A stretch of DNA of 13,382 bases from Crocinitomicaceae bacterium (GTDB lineage: Bacteria > Bacteroidota > Bacteroidia > Flavobacteriales_D > Sanyastnellaceae), in assembly GCA_020848015.1 (NCBI GenBank), contig JADLBA010000070.1, positions 1 through 13,382 of the forward strand, in the 5' to 3' direction. Made by a program: the position numbers and the translations under genes. Of this stretch, positions 8,231 through 13,382 are shown one piece after another. The first letter of the stretch is position 1, and each line of letters starts with the position of its first letter. The notes under the pieces were generated by a model. That model was not told where the DNA came from and made no database searches. It saw only the letters and a program-made list of their open reading frames with translations.

Positions 8231-9139
8231 TTAATATTTTACTTCTATTTTCTCTGCGACACGCATTTTTGCACTGCGTGCGCGGGTATTTTCACTTATT
8301 TCTCTTTCACCCGGTATTACCGGTTTGTTCTGTAGCATTTTCAGTGGCCGGATCAGGTTTCCGAAAAAATCCTTTTCCGGCTTTCCTTCGAAATTCCCGG
8401 TTTTCATAAAGTTTTTTACCAAGCGGTCTTCTAATGAGTGGTAGCTAATCACTACCAATGTTCCTCCGGGCTTCAACACGTCTGCGGCACTTGTTAGCAA
8501 CTCTTTCAGCACATCCAGTTCTTCGTTCACTTCTATTCGCAGTGACTGGAATACCTGCGCGTAGAATTTGTGCTCTTTACCTCTCTGTGCAAACCGCCCG
8601 ATAATTGTCATCAATTCTGTGCTTGTCCTAATCGGGCGATCCAGAATGATCGTTCGGGCTATTTTATGCGGTTTTTCAACTTCACCATATTCCCTCAGTA
8701 TTCTCACGAGCTCTTCTTCTGTATAGGTGTTAAGCACACGCTCAGCGGTGAGCTTCCTGTTCATGTCCATCCTCATATCGAGCGGGGCATCAAACCGAAT
8801 GGAGAATCCACGGTCACCAGAGTCGAACTGGTGACTGCTTACTCCGAGGTCGGCGAGGATACCGTCCACCTGTTGGTGCCCTAAGCTTCGAAGCCGGTTT
8901 TTCAAATACCGGAAGTTTTGATTCACCAGCATGAAACGCGGGTCGTCAATGCTGTTTGATCTTGCTTCCGGGTCTTGGTCTATTCCGATGAGGAATCCCT
9001 CTTCGATGTATTTCAATATTTCGCGTGAATGACCACCTCCACCAAAAGTGGCATCCACGTAAACCCCGCCGGGTTTTATTTTGAGAGCATCTATCGCCTC
9101 CGCTAGTAAAACGGGCTGATGGTATTTCTGCTCACTCAT
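8231..9139 (-). CDS. rsmH: RsmH (MraW), 16S rRNA m4C1402 N4-methyltransferase
   Basis: SAM-dependent methyltransferase of 302 residues that methylates the exocyclic N4 of C1402 in the decoding centre of 16S rRNA. SAM-binding motif I is VDATFGGGGHS (28-38) and motif II contains the acidic D54 in GIDQDPEA. Further family blocks are DGILADLGVSSHQFD (92-106), GFSIRFDAPLDMRMD (111-125), FQSLRIEVNEEL (197-208), SYHSLEDR (232-239) and the C-terminal NTRARSAKMR (284-293). Length is typical. It starts with ATG 20 nt after the mraZ stop; the mraZ-rsmH pair at the head of the dcw cluster is among the most conserved gene orders in bacteria. Confidence 0.97.
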   Translation of the reverse strand: MSEQKYHQPVLLAEAIDALKIKPGGVYVDATFGGGGHSREILKYIEEGFLIGIDQDPEARSNSIDDPRFMLVNQNFRYLKNRLRSLGHQQVDGILADLGVSSHQFDSGDRGFSIRFDAPLDMRMDMNRKLTAERVLNTYTEEELVRILREYGEVEKPHKIARTIILDRPIRTSTELMTIIGRFAQRGKEHKFYAQVFQSLRIEVNEELDVLKELLTSAADVLKPGGTLVVISYHSLEDRLVKNFMKTGNFEGKPEKDFFGNLIRPLKMLQNKPVIPGEREISENTRARSAKMRVAEKIEVKY

Positions 9140-9159
9140 TGTTCAGCCCGTTTGCCGCA

Positions 9160-9639
9160 TCAACCGGTTGTTTTTTGGTCTATATCTTTTCTCACTTCTT
9201 CAGCAAGGGCACCGAAATCAAAATCCTCGTCGAGAATTTCTTTTCTGTAATTAGCGCTACTCCACACGTCCATTTTTTCTCCGAGTCCCGTAAGGATGAG
9301 TTCGTTGTTTCTTTTCAGGTCAACTTCGGCGTACTCAAGGAGGATTGATGGTATCAGCAACCGACCGGCAGTATCCAGTTCAACGAGGGTTGCCCCTTTC
9401 ATGAATTTCCTCTGGAAAAGCTGGTGCTTCTGGTTGTAGCGACTAAGGCGGCTCATTTCCTCATTCACCTTGTCCCACTCTGGTTTTGGGTAGAGTACAA
9501 GACATCTCGAAAAAATATCACGGTTGATTACAAGGCCATGGTGAATCAGGTTTTCGAGTTGCTTTCGGAAACGGGCAGGAAACATCATCCGACCTTTTAG
9601 ATCGACTTTGCAGTGATGTTCTCCGAGTAGGTTCAGCAT
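9160..9639 (-). CDS. mraZ: MraZ, transcriptional regulator of the dcw operon
   Basis: AbrB-fold DNA-binding protein of 159 residues. It has the two tandem half-domains diagnostic of MraZ, each with a DxxGR core: D13-LKGR-17 followed by FP, and D89-TAGR-93 followed by LIP. In E. coli MraZ represses its own operon by binding tandem TGGGN repeats spaced 5 bp apart. I place the start at ATG 9639 (MLNLLGEHHCKVDLKGR), where the family normally begins. An ATG-opened frame continues 15 codons upstream to 9684, but those residues are unlike MraZ N-termini and overlap the proposed operator and promoter. It heads the minus-strand dcw operon, with candidate TGGTA boxes directly upstream. Confidence 0.95.
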   Translation of the reverse strand: MLNLLGEHHCKVDLKGRMMFPARFRKQLENLIHHGLVINRDIFSRCLVLYPKPEWDKVNEEMSRLSRYNQKHQLFQRKFMKGATLVELDTAGRLLIPSILLEYAEVDLKRNNELILTGLGEKMDVWSSANYRKEILDEDFDFGALAEEVRKDIDQKTTG

Positions 9640-9663
9640 GGGTGATTGCCTTAGTCGGGCACG

Positions 9664-9697
9664 AAAATATAAGAAGTTTACCACTTTCTACCACAAA
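9664..9697 (-). promoter_or_regulatory. Candidate promoter of the dcw operon (mraZ)
   Basis: On the minus strand TTTG (9697-9694) is followed after 22 bp by TATATTTT (9671-9664), one mismatch from the Bacteroidota -7 consensus TAnnTTTG, with TTTG as the -33 element. The spacing is slightly longer than the commonly cited value of about 19-20. Transcription would start about 20 nt before the mraZ ATG. The match is modest and no start site has been mapped. Confidence 0.45.
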
Positions 9698-9714
9698 TAA
9701 TCATTTTTTACCTG
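9679..9714 (-). promoter_or_regulatory. Candidate MraZ operator: helically phased TGGTA boxes
   Basis: On the minus strand GTGGTA occurs at 9694-9689 and again at 9684-9679, exactly 10 bp apart, and a partial copy CAGGTA lies at 9714-9709, 20 bp before the first. Read as TGGTA-N5-TGGTA, this is the same layout as the known E. coli MraZ operator (TGGGN repeats separated by 5 bp). The two complete boxes sit between the candidate -33 and -7 elements, as expected for a repressor site. Binding by this MraZ is inferred from position and layout. Confidence 0.6.
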
Positions 9715-9806
9715 TTTGTTGAAAAATGAGTGACCCTATTGTTGGATAAAATTTTTAGCTTTATTTTGTTTAATAGTAATTATATGTGATTTTGTGGCTT
9801 ATTTTA

Positions 9807-9840
9807 TTTGGTGGTAAATTGTGGGGGATAATTGTTGGTA
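9807..9840 (+). promoter_or_regulatory. Candidate second MraZ-like box cluster / promoter for the hydrolase gene
   Basis: On the plus strand TTTG (9807-9810) is followed at once by TGGTA (9812-9816) and TGGGG (9822-9826), 10 bp apart, and a further TGGTA lies at 9836-9840, out of phase. TAATTGTTG at 9829-9837 is a poor -7 candidate about 18 bp after TTTG. The arrangement resembles the one before mraZ but points the other way. It could be a second MraZ operator controlling the hydrolase-engB pair, an auxiliary site for mraZ repression, or chance. Confidence 0.4.
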
Positions 9841-9995
9841 CTGAAAAATTGTAGAATGAGAGGGCGAAGAGGATGACAGAAATAGTGAATGCATTTCTGA
9901 AGATACTTTCGTTGGTTATTCTCGTGTATGCTGGACAACGCCGATTTGTAAATACCTTACATTCGCATCGAATCAATACCGATGGAAGGCGATAT

Positions 9996-10757
9996 ATGGA
10001 TTATCAATTAAAAGAAGAAGGGACGTTTCGTTACATAGAAGAAGGCGATGGAAAGCCGATAATACTTCTTCATGGTTTGTTTGGTGCACTGAGTAATTTT
10101 CGCGAAGTGGTCGGACATTTTTCTCATACATACAAGGTAGTGATCCCCATGCTACCTCTTTATTCTATGCCGGTATTGACAACCGGTGTGAAGCCTATCG
10201 CGAATTTTCTCGCTGACTTTATTCAGTACAAGAAATTTGAAAATATTAACCTTCTGGGCAATTCACTTGGAGGGCACGTTGCGCTGATTTACTGCAAGGA
10301 ACATCCGGCGCGTGTGAGTTCACTTATTCTTACTGCAAGCAGTGGATTGTATGAAAATGCCTTTGGATCCACATTTCCGAGAAGAGAAGACAGGGAGTTT
10401 ATCCGTAAAAAAGTGGCTGTGACATTTTATGATCCAAAACATGCGACTGATGAATTGGTTGAGGAGTGCTTTAATGTGGTCAATGACAGAAACAGAGTTC
10501 TGAGGATACTGGCGCTTGCAAAGAGCGCTATACGTCACAATATGGCAAAGGATCTTCCGCAAATGAAAATGCCCACCTGCCTGATCTGGGGAAGAAATGA
10601 CACCATTACACCGCCGGAGGTAGCCGAAGAGTTCCATCAACTACTAACGAATTCATCTCTTTTCTGGATTGATGAATGCGGGCATGCTCCCATGATGGAG
10701 CACCCTGCATTATTTAACTCTATCCTTGAAGGCTGGATGAAGGAAAAGAGAGTGTGA
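9996..10757 (+). CDS. Alpha/beta-hydrolase family protein
   Basis: Probable cytoplasmic alpha/beta-fold hydrolase of 253 residues; substrate unknown. It has the oxyanion-region HGLFG (26-30), the nucleophile elbow GNSLGG with S90 as catalytic serine, D202 in WGRNDTITPP as the acid, and H230 in ECGHAPMMEHP as the base, giving a complete triad. I chose ATG 9996 (MDYQLKEEGTFRYIEEGDGKP) because the fold starts right after it and GGAAGG lies six bases upstream. The same frame is open from an ATG at 9873, adding 41 residues with a hydrophobic stretch (FLKILSLVILVYA); that start also has purine-rich bases ahead of it and cannot be excluded. It precedes engB on the same strand, an order I recall from other Bacteroidota next to the dcw cluster. 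A role in wall or membrane metabolism is only suggested by location. Confidence 0.85.
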   Translation: MDYQLKEEGTFRYIEEGDGKPIILLHGLFGALSNFREVVGHFSHTYKVVIPMLPLYSMPVLTTGVKPIANFLADFIQYKKFENINLLGNSLGGHVALIYCKEHPARVSSLILTASSGLYENAFGSTFPRREDREFIRKKVAVTFYDPKHATDELVEECFNVVNDRNRVLRILALAKSAIRHNMAKDLPQMKMPTCLIWGRNDTITPPEVAEEFHQLLTNSSLFWIDECGHAPMMEHPALFNSILEGWMKEKRV

Positions 10758-10791
10758 TTTCATTCGGCAATAATGAAATTATTTGAGCCGA
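10757..10791 (+). repeat. Two mutually exclusive hairpins between hydrolase gene and engB
   Basis: The 44-nt gap can fold two ways. Hairpin A pairs ATTTCATT (10757-10764) with AATGAAAT (10772-10779), loop of seven. Hairpin B pairs TCGGC-AATAAT (10764-10774) with ATTATT (10778-10783) and GCCGA (10787-10791), with a GAA loop and three bulged bases, ending 10 nt before the engB ATG. The two share 10764 and 10772-10779 and cannot form together. An attenuator or a weak terminator ahead of engB is possible. Function is unproven. Confidence 0.4.
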
Positions 10792-10801
10792 TTTATTGAC
10801 T

Positions 10802-11410
10802 ATGATTATTAAAGACGCAGAATTTATTTCAAGTGCGGTGAGTATTTCTGCCTGTCCCGCGCCTGACTTGCCGGAGTATGCTTTCATTGGTAGGTCGAAT
10901 GTCGGAAAAAGCAGCCTGATCAATATGCTTGTCAATAAAAAGGGGCTTGCCAAAATTTCGGCAACTCCCGGCAAGACGAGGACAATCAACCATTACCGGA
11001 TCAGTGCGACCACCGGAACTTGGTATTTAGCAGACCTTCCAGGTTATGGATACGCGAAGATTTCGCAGTCGGAGAGGAAAAAATGGGAGAGATTTGTGAG
11101 GAATTATCTAAGAATGCGCGAAAGCCTGATTTGTACGTTTGTGCTGGTTGACTCACGCCTTGCCCCACAGAAAATTGATCTTGAATTTATGTTGTGGATG
11201 GGGGAGCAGGGACTTCCTTTTGCCATTGTATTTACTAAATGGGACAAACTTTCTGTGTCAGAAAAGGAAAAATGCACCTGGATATACAAAGAGAAAATTC
11301 TCGAATACTGGTCTGAGATGCCGAATTATTTTCTGAGTTCTGCTGAAGAGCACTATGGAAAAAAGGAAATGCTGGATTTTATTGAAAATACCGGCAGTGC
11401 ATTTTCATGA
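10802..11410 (+). CDS. engB: EngB (YihA/YsxC), ribosome-biogenesis GTPase
   Basis: TRAFAC-class GTPase of 202 residues needed for 50S subunit maturation in studied bacteria. G-motifs are clear: G1 GRSNVGKSS (30-38), G2 region around T59-T61 in GKTRTINHY, G3 DLPGYGYAK (78-86), G4 TKWD (145-148) and a G5-like SSAE (179-182). Length is typical. ATG 10802 gives MIIKDAEFISSA, the usual N-terminus in this phylum; a TTG two codons upstream is possible but less likely. It lies 44 nt after the hydrolase gene on the same strand, probably in one transcript, and converges with gldC, whose stop is 18 nt away. Older databases call this gene a GTP-binding protein required for normal division septation. Confidence 0.96.
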   Translation: MIIKDAEFISSAVSISACPAPDLPEYAFIGRSNVGKSSLINMLVNKKGLAKISATPGKTRTINHYRISATTGTWYLADLPGYGYAKISQSERKKWERFVRNYLRMRESLICTFVLVDSRLAPQKIDLEFMLWMGEQGLPFAIVFTKWDKLSVSEKEKCTWIYKEKILEYWSEMPNYFLSSAEEHYGKKEMLDFIENTGSAFS

Positions 11411-11446
11411 TCCGGCTATTCCTTTCCCTTATTTATGTGAGCCGGA
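11411..11446. terminator. Possible weak bidirectional stem between engB and gldC
   Basis: TCCGGCT (11411-11417) right after the engB stop is the exact reverse complement of AGCCGGA (11440-11446), which lies in the last gldC codons. The convergent position fits a shared terminator, but the loop is 22 nt and neither strand shows a following U-run, so this is a weak candidate. Confidence 0.25.
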
Positions 11447-11764
11447 AATATTGAGTTTCTCTGCATAATAGCCACAGAAGTCGCGCATAGCGGATGCCAT
11501 TTTCGATTCGCCGGTAGCACGCTCAAAATTGTCAGCAAGAGTGAGGATTGTCTGGTGAACAAAAAATTTCATTTCTTCCACTTCCATTTCTTTTGTCCAT
11601 AGATCAATGCGCATTGCATTGCGATTCTCTTTATCCCATAGTGAGAGGATCATGGCCTTTGCTGTGGAGGTACCCACGCCTGCATCGTTTGCAGACCACT
11701 CAATTTTTTCGGGTATATTATTTTCATCAAGTGATACATTGATGTTGATATTGGATGAACGCAT
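11429..11764 (-). CDS. gldC: GldC, gliding motility-associated protein
   Basis: Small soluble protein of 111 residues with no signal peptide or membrane segment, matching GldC throughout: INVSLDENNIPEKIEW (8-23), AKAMILSLWD (35-44), MRIDLWTKEM (51-60), EMKFFVHQTI (64-73), NFERATGESKM (79-89) and a C-terminal DFCGYYAEKL (95-104). In Flavobacterium johnsoniae loss of GldC reduces spreading, but GldC and GldB also occur in non-gliding Bacteroidota, so motility of this organism cannot be concluded. Its molecular function is not established. It starts with ATG 12 nt after the gldB stop and is surely co-transcribed with it. Confidence 0.92.
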   Translation of the reverse strand: MRSSNININVSLDENNIPEKIEWSANDAGVGTSTAKAMILSLWDKENRNAMRIDLWTKEMEVEEMKFFVHQTILTLADNFERATGESKMASAMRDFCGYYAEKLNISGSHK

Positions 11765-11776
11765 AATTATTATTGA

Positions 11777-12811
11777 TCAGATATAGGGTTTATAGTCTTT
11801 GAGAATTTTCTGGTAATCATTTTCCATTAGCAATTGCTGGAAGGTTACCTCAGGGTGGGCTTTCATGTAGGCTCGAATAAAATTCAGCCCCATCCAAATG
11901 CCCAGTTGCGGGGGAGAGGATTGCGGAATATTTTCTGCATTGGTAAAAGGGCCATAGTCAAACCATTTTTTATTCGTGCTGAATTTTGTTCCAAACATAA
12001 TTTTTTCGTTTGCCAGCTCTTTCCACGTATTCTTTTCATTCTTTTCTGCCCATTTTGCCTGGACAGAAGACCAGTTCATTATGATGGAGTCTTGGACATC
12101 TGGGAGCAGTGCATGAGTGATATACATCATTTTACCGTGGTGCATGAGCATAGTCAGCAGGTTCGGGTCTTTGCCTGTTGCATCTGCTCTTTCACATTTA
12201 TGCCAGACAAAGTTTTTTATAGCATTGCAAACAGCATATTCCTGTTTCATATCTTCCTTTATATATTGGGGAAAAAGCTCTGAGGCCAGTTTTCCCACAA
12301 TGGGGTTCTCTGCTCCGAGAAAATAATCGAGGCCGACAGCCAATACACTATCAGTTGAATAGGCGCTGTAATTGAACCCTGAATTCATATAGATCACACC
12401 TGGTACTATTGAATCTGGAAAGAAGTGATTCCATCTCTTCAGTCCGTTTTCAAAAGTATGGTTCATATCGCTAATGACTTCGTCGGTATAGATTTTTTTA
12501 ATCTCCTGTTCGAGTAGTGCAATATCCGGGTAGGTCACAAAATCTCTGAGAATTGCAGTAGTAGAATCGTTTTCGCAGGGGCCGACCTGAAGAATCAACT
12601 CTACAAAATCGCAATAGAATGATCCATAGTCGTGGTACAATTGCTGCCGGAGGGCGATAGGATTTGAAAAGTCTGCATTGAATAGGTCGAGGTCGAAGCG
12701 GCGTGCGGTAAATGGTATTATTTTCCCCGATACATCCACTTTTTTTATCGGATCATTGTCGCAGGCACAGAATATGCATAGGCAGATAAAAACAGGTATG
12801 TAATATTTCAT
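11777..12811 (-). CDS. gldB: GldB, gliding motility-associated lipoprotein
   Basis: Predicted lipoprotein of 344 residues, first gene of the gldB-gldC operon. The start is ATG 12811 (MKYYIPVFICLCIFCACDND); a TTG two codons upstream is not needed. The short hydrophobic leader ends in FCAC, with C17 followed by DND as the likely lipidated residue; the -3 residue is F rather than the preferred L, so the lipobox is imperfect, and C10, C12 and C15 make the leader unusually cysteine-rich. Blocks consistent with the GldB family are ARRFDLDLF (36-44), GVIYMNSGFNYSAYSTDSVL (138-157), HHGKMMYITHALLPD (224-238) and QLGIWMGLNFIRAYMKAHPE (302-321). GldB is essential for gliding in F. johnsoniae but widespread in non-gliders; its biochemical role is unknown. 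Confidence 0.9.
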   Translation of the reverse strand: MKYYIPVFICLCIFCACDNDPIKKVDVSGKIIPFTARRFDLDLFNADFSNPIALRQQLYHDYGSFYCDFVELILQVGPCENDSTTAILRDFVTYPDIALLEQEIKKIYTDEVISDMNHTFENGLKRWNHFFPDSIVPGVIYMNSGFNYSAYSTDSVLAVGLDYFLGAENPIVGKLASELFPQYIKEDMKQEYAVCNAIKNFVWHKCERADATGKDPNLLTMLMHHGKMMYITHALLPDVQDSIIMNWSSVQAKWAEKNEKNTWKELANEKIMFGTKFSTNKKWFDYGPFTNAENIPQSSPPQLGIWMGLNFIRAYMKAHPEVTFQQLLMENDYQKILKDYKPYI

Positions 12812-12825
12812 CGGCAAAAGATTCC

Positions 12826-12833
12826 TAAGTTTG
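12826..12833 (+). promoter_or_regulatory. Candidate -7 box for the outer-membrane protein gene
   Basis: TAAGTTTG is a perfect match to the Bacteroidota -7 consensus TAnnTTTG, 41 nt before the ATG at 12875. No clear TTTG -33 element is found at the usual distance; the nearest is TTTC at 12806-12809. It lies in the 63-nt divergent gap with gldB, so the two promoters would have to share this short interval. Confidence 0.45.
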
Positions 12834-12874
12834 TCGCCAAAGAGTGCAATTTTAGGACAGTTAAACTTTACTTT

Positions 12875-13382
12875 ATGAAAAAAAATTCTATTCTAACCAT
12901 TGTTTTACTGGCAGGTCTTGCGGCAGCGGCTCAGACATCTAAGTTCAAAATTGCTTTTAGGGTGAGTCCCAATCTTTCTTGGGCCAAACCCGACGACAAC
13001 AATATTGAGTCTGGAAAAACCGTATTTCGCTTTGGATACGGTGTGATGCTTGACAGAATGTTTTCAGACAATTATGCTTTCGGCACCGGCTTTGAAATTT
13101 GCCAGACGGGCGGTATGCTTGTTTACAAAGGGAGTGGAAAGGTGAATAATGAAGACAGAATATGGGAAACTACCCGCACCTATAATACTAAGTATATTGA
13201 GATACCTCTCACATTGAAATTGCGCACCAATGAAATTGGGTATATCACTTATTGGGGACAATTCGGTTTGGGGCTTGGCTTTAATATCCGTTCTCGCGCA
13301 GATGAAAAAGTGGACTACCTGCTTGACCGTGTGAGTCAAGATGGAGTTTGGAGTTGGCAGGCGAGCAACAACGAGAACCTCA
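12875..13382 (+). CDS. Outer-membrane beta-barrel protein (partial, 3' end cut by window)
   Basis: Secreted protein, first 169 codons seen, frame open to the right edge. A signal peptide is clear: MKKNSILTIVLLAGLAAAAQ with probable cleavage after A19 (AAA before Q20). The rest shows alternating hydrophobic and aromatic patterns ending in aromatic residues, as in small barrels: KFKIAFRVSPNLSW, FRFGYGVMLDRMF, YAFGTGFEI, KYIEIPLTLKLR and YITYWGQFGLGLGFNI. This matches the OMP_b-brl_2 / PorT-like family of Bacteroidota, usually about 200-250 residues with eight strands. It is not necessarily the type IX secretion protein PorT: the family is large and the assignment rests on fold pattern only. It is divergent from gldB across 63 nt. 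Confidence 0.85.
   Translation, partial: MKKNSILTIVLLAGLAAAAQTSKFKIAFRVSPNLSWAKPDDNNIESGKTVFRFGYGVMLDRMFSDNYAFGTGFEICQTGGMLVYKGSGKVNNEDRIWETTRTYNTKYIEIPLTLKLRTNEIGYITYWGQFGLGLGFNIRSRADEKVDYLLDRVSQDGVWSWQASNNENL

Larger units (their letters stand above)
9640..9995. other. 356-nt divergent intergenic regulatory region
   Basis: A/T-rich region between divergent mraZ and the hydrolase gene with no credible gene. Its left part holds the mraZ promoter and TGGTA boxes, its middle (9794-9840) a plus-strand set of similar boxes. Bases 9873-9995 are an open extension of the hydrolase frame that is probably untranslated. Short open frames on the minus strand here have no recognisable protein features. 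Confidence 0.7.

Noticed and set aside
9640..9684. Longer MraZ with 15 extra N-terminal residues starting at 9684.
   Set aside because: MraZ proteins start at the MLNLLGEHHCKVD segment, and the extension would cover the candidate operator and promoter.
9770..9976. Minus-strand open frame of 68 codons in the mraZ upstream region.
   Set aside because: It lies across A/T-rich intergenic DNA, has no recognisable motif, and overlaps the box cluster and the hydrolase leader.
10796..10801. TTG start for EngB two codons upstream.
   Set aside because: ATG at 10802 gives the usual MIIK-type N-terminus and needs no rare start.
11834..12283. Plus-strand open frame of 149 codons opposite gldB.
   Set aside because: It is antisense to a well-supported gene; its composition is a shadow of gldB codons, and no motif or promoter supports it.
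11429..12811. Concluding that the organism glides.
   Set aside because: GldB and GldC are found in many non-motile Bacteroidota; the remaining gld and spr genes are not in this window.
12812..12817. TTG start for GldB two codons upstream.
   Set aside because: The ATG at 12811 already provides a normal lipoprotein leader.
12875..13382. Naming the barrel protein PorT of the type IX secretion system.
   Set aside because: The barrel family is large and the visible part has only generic strand patterns; PorT-specific features could not be recognised.
1..13382. Mobile elements, CRISPR arrays, tRNA or rRNA genes, or horizontally acquired islands.
   Set aside because: No transposase, long terminal repeats, regularly spaced repeats or RNA gene signatures were seen, and the genes keep conserved core order with uniform composition.

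Overview
This window looks like a piece of a Bacteroidota (Bacteroidetes) chromosome. The evidence is a division and cell wall (dcw) cluster with phylum-type versions of its proteins: an FtsI with a C-terminal PASTA domain, an MraY of 409 residues with a long extra loop, and an FtsL that is only a short membrane-anchored coiled coil. It is followed by gldB and gldC, genes named for Bacteroidota gliding motility. Promoter-like sequences fit the phylum pattern (TTTG, then TAnnTTTG). Strong Shine-Dalgarno sequences are mostly absent. I cannot name a genus.

Minus strand, read from 9639 down to 1: mraZ, rsmH, ftsL-like, ftsI, murE, mraY, murD, ftsW, and the first 99 codons of murG, which runs off the left edge. 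From ftsL to murD every gene overlaps the next by 1 or 4 bases, which suggests translational coupling. Larger gaps occur between rsmH and ftsL (53 nt, hairpin) and between ftsW and murG (101 nt, 16-bp perfect palindrome). These genes make lipid II (MurE, MurD, MraY, MurG), polymerise and cross-link it at the septum (FtsW, FtsI, FtsL), and include the 16S rRNA methyltransferase RsmH and the regulator MraZ.

A 356-nt gene-free region (9640-9995) separates mraZ from a divergent plus-strand pair: an alpha/beta hydrolase and the ribosome-assembly GTPase EngB (YihA/YsxC). This region holds the most interesting signal. TGGTA-type repeats spaced 10 bp apart, resembling MraZ operators, sit inside a candidate mraZ promoter. 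A similar set in the opposite orientation sits ahead of the hydrolase gene.

On the right, engB converges with a gldB-gldC minus-strand operon. Divergent from gldB, and cut by the right edge, is a plus-strand outer-membrane beta-barrel protein with a clear signal peptide and a perfect TAnnTTTG box upstream.

The genes are mostly standard core genes with no sign of frameshift, mobile elements, CRISPR arrays or RNA genes. I do not see a new defence or biosynthetic system. What deserves follow-up is regulatory: the two-sided MraZ-like boxes and several intergenic hairpins.
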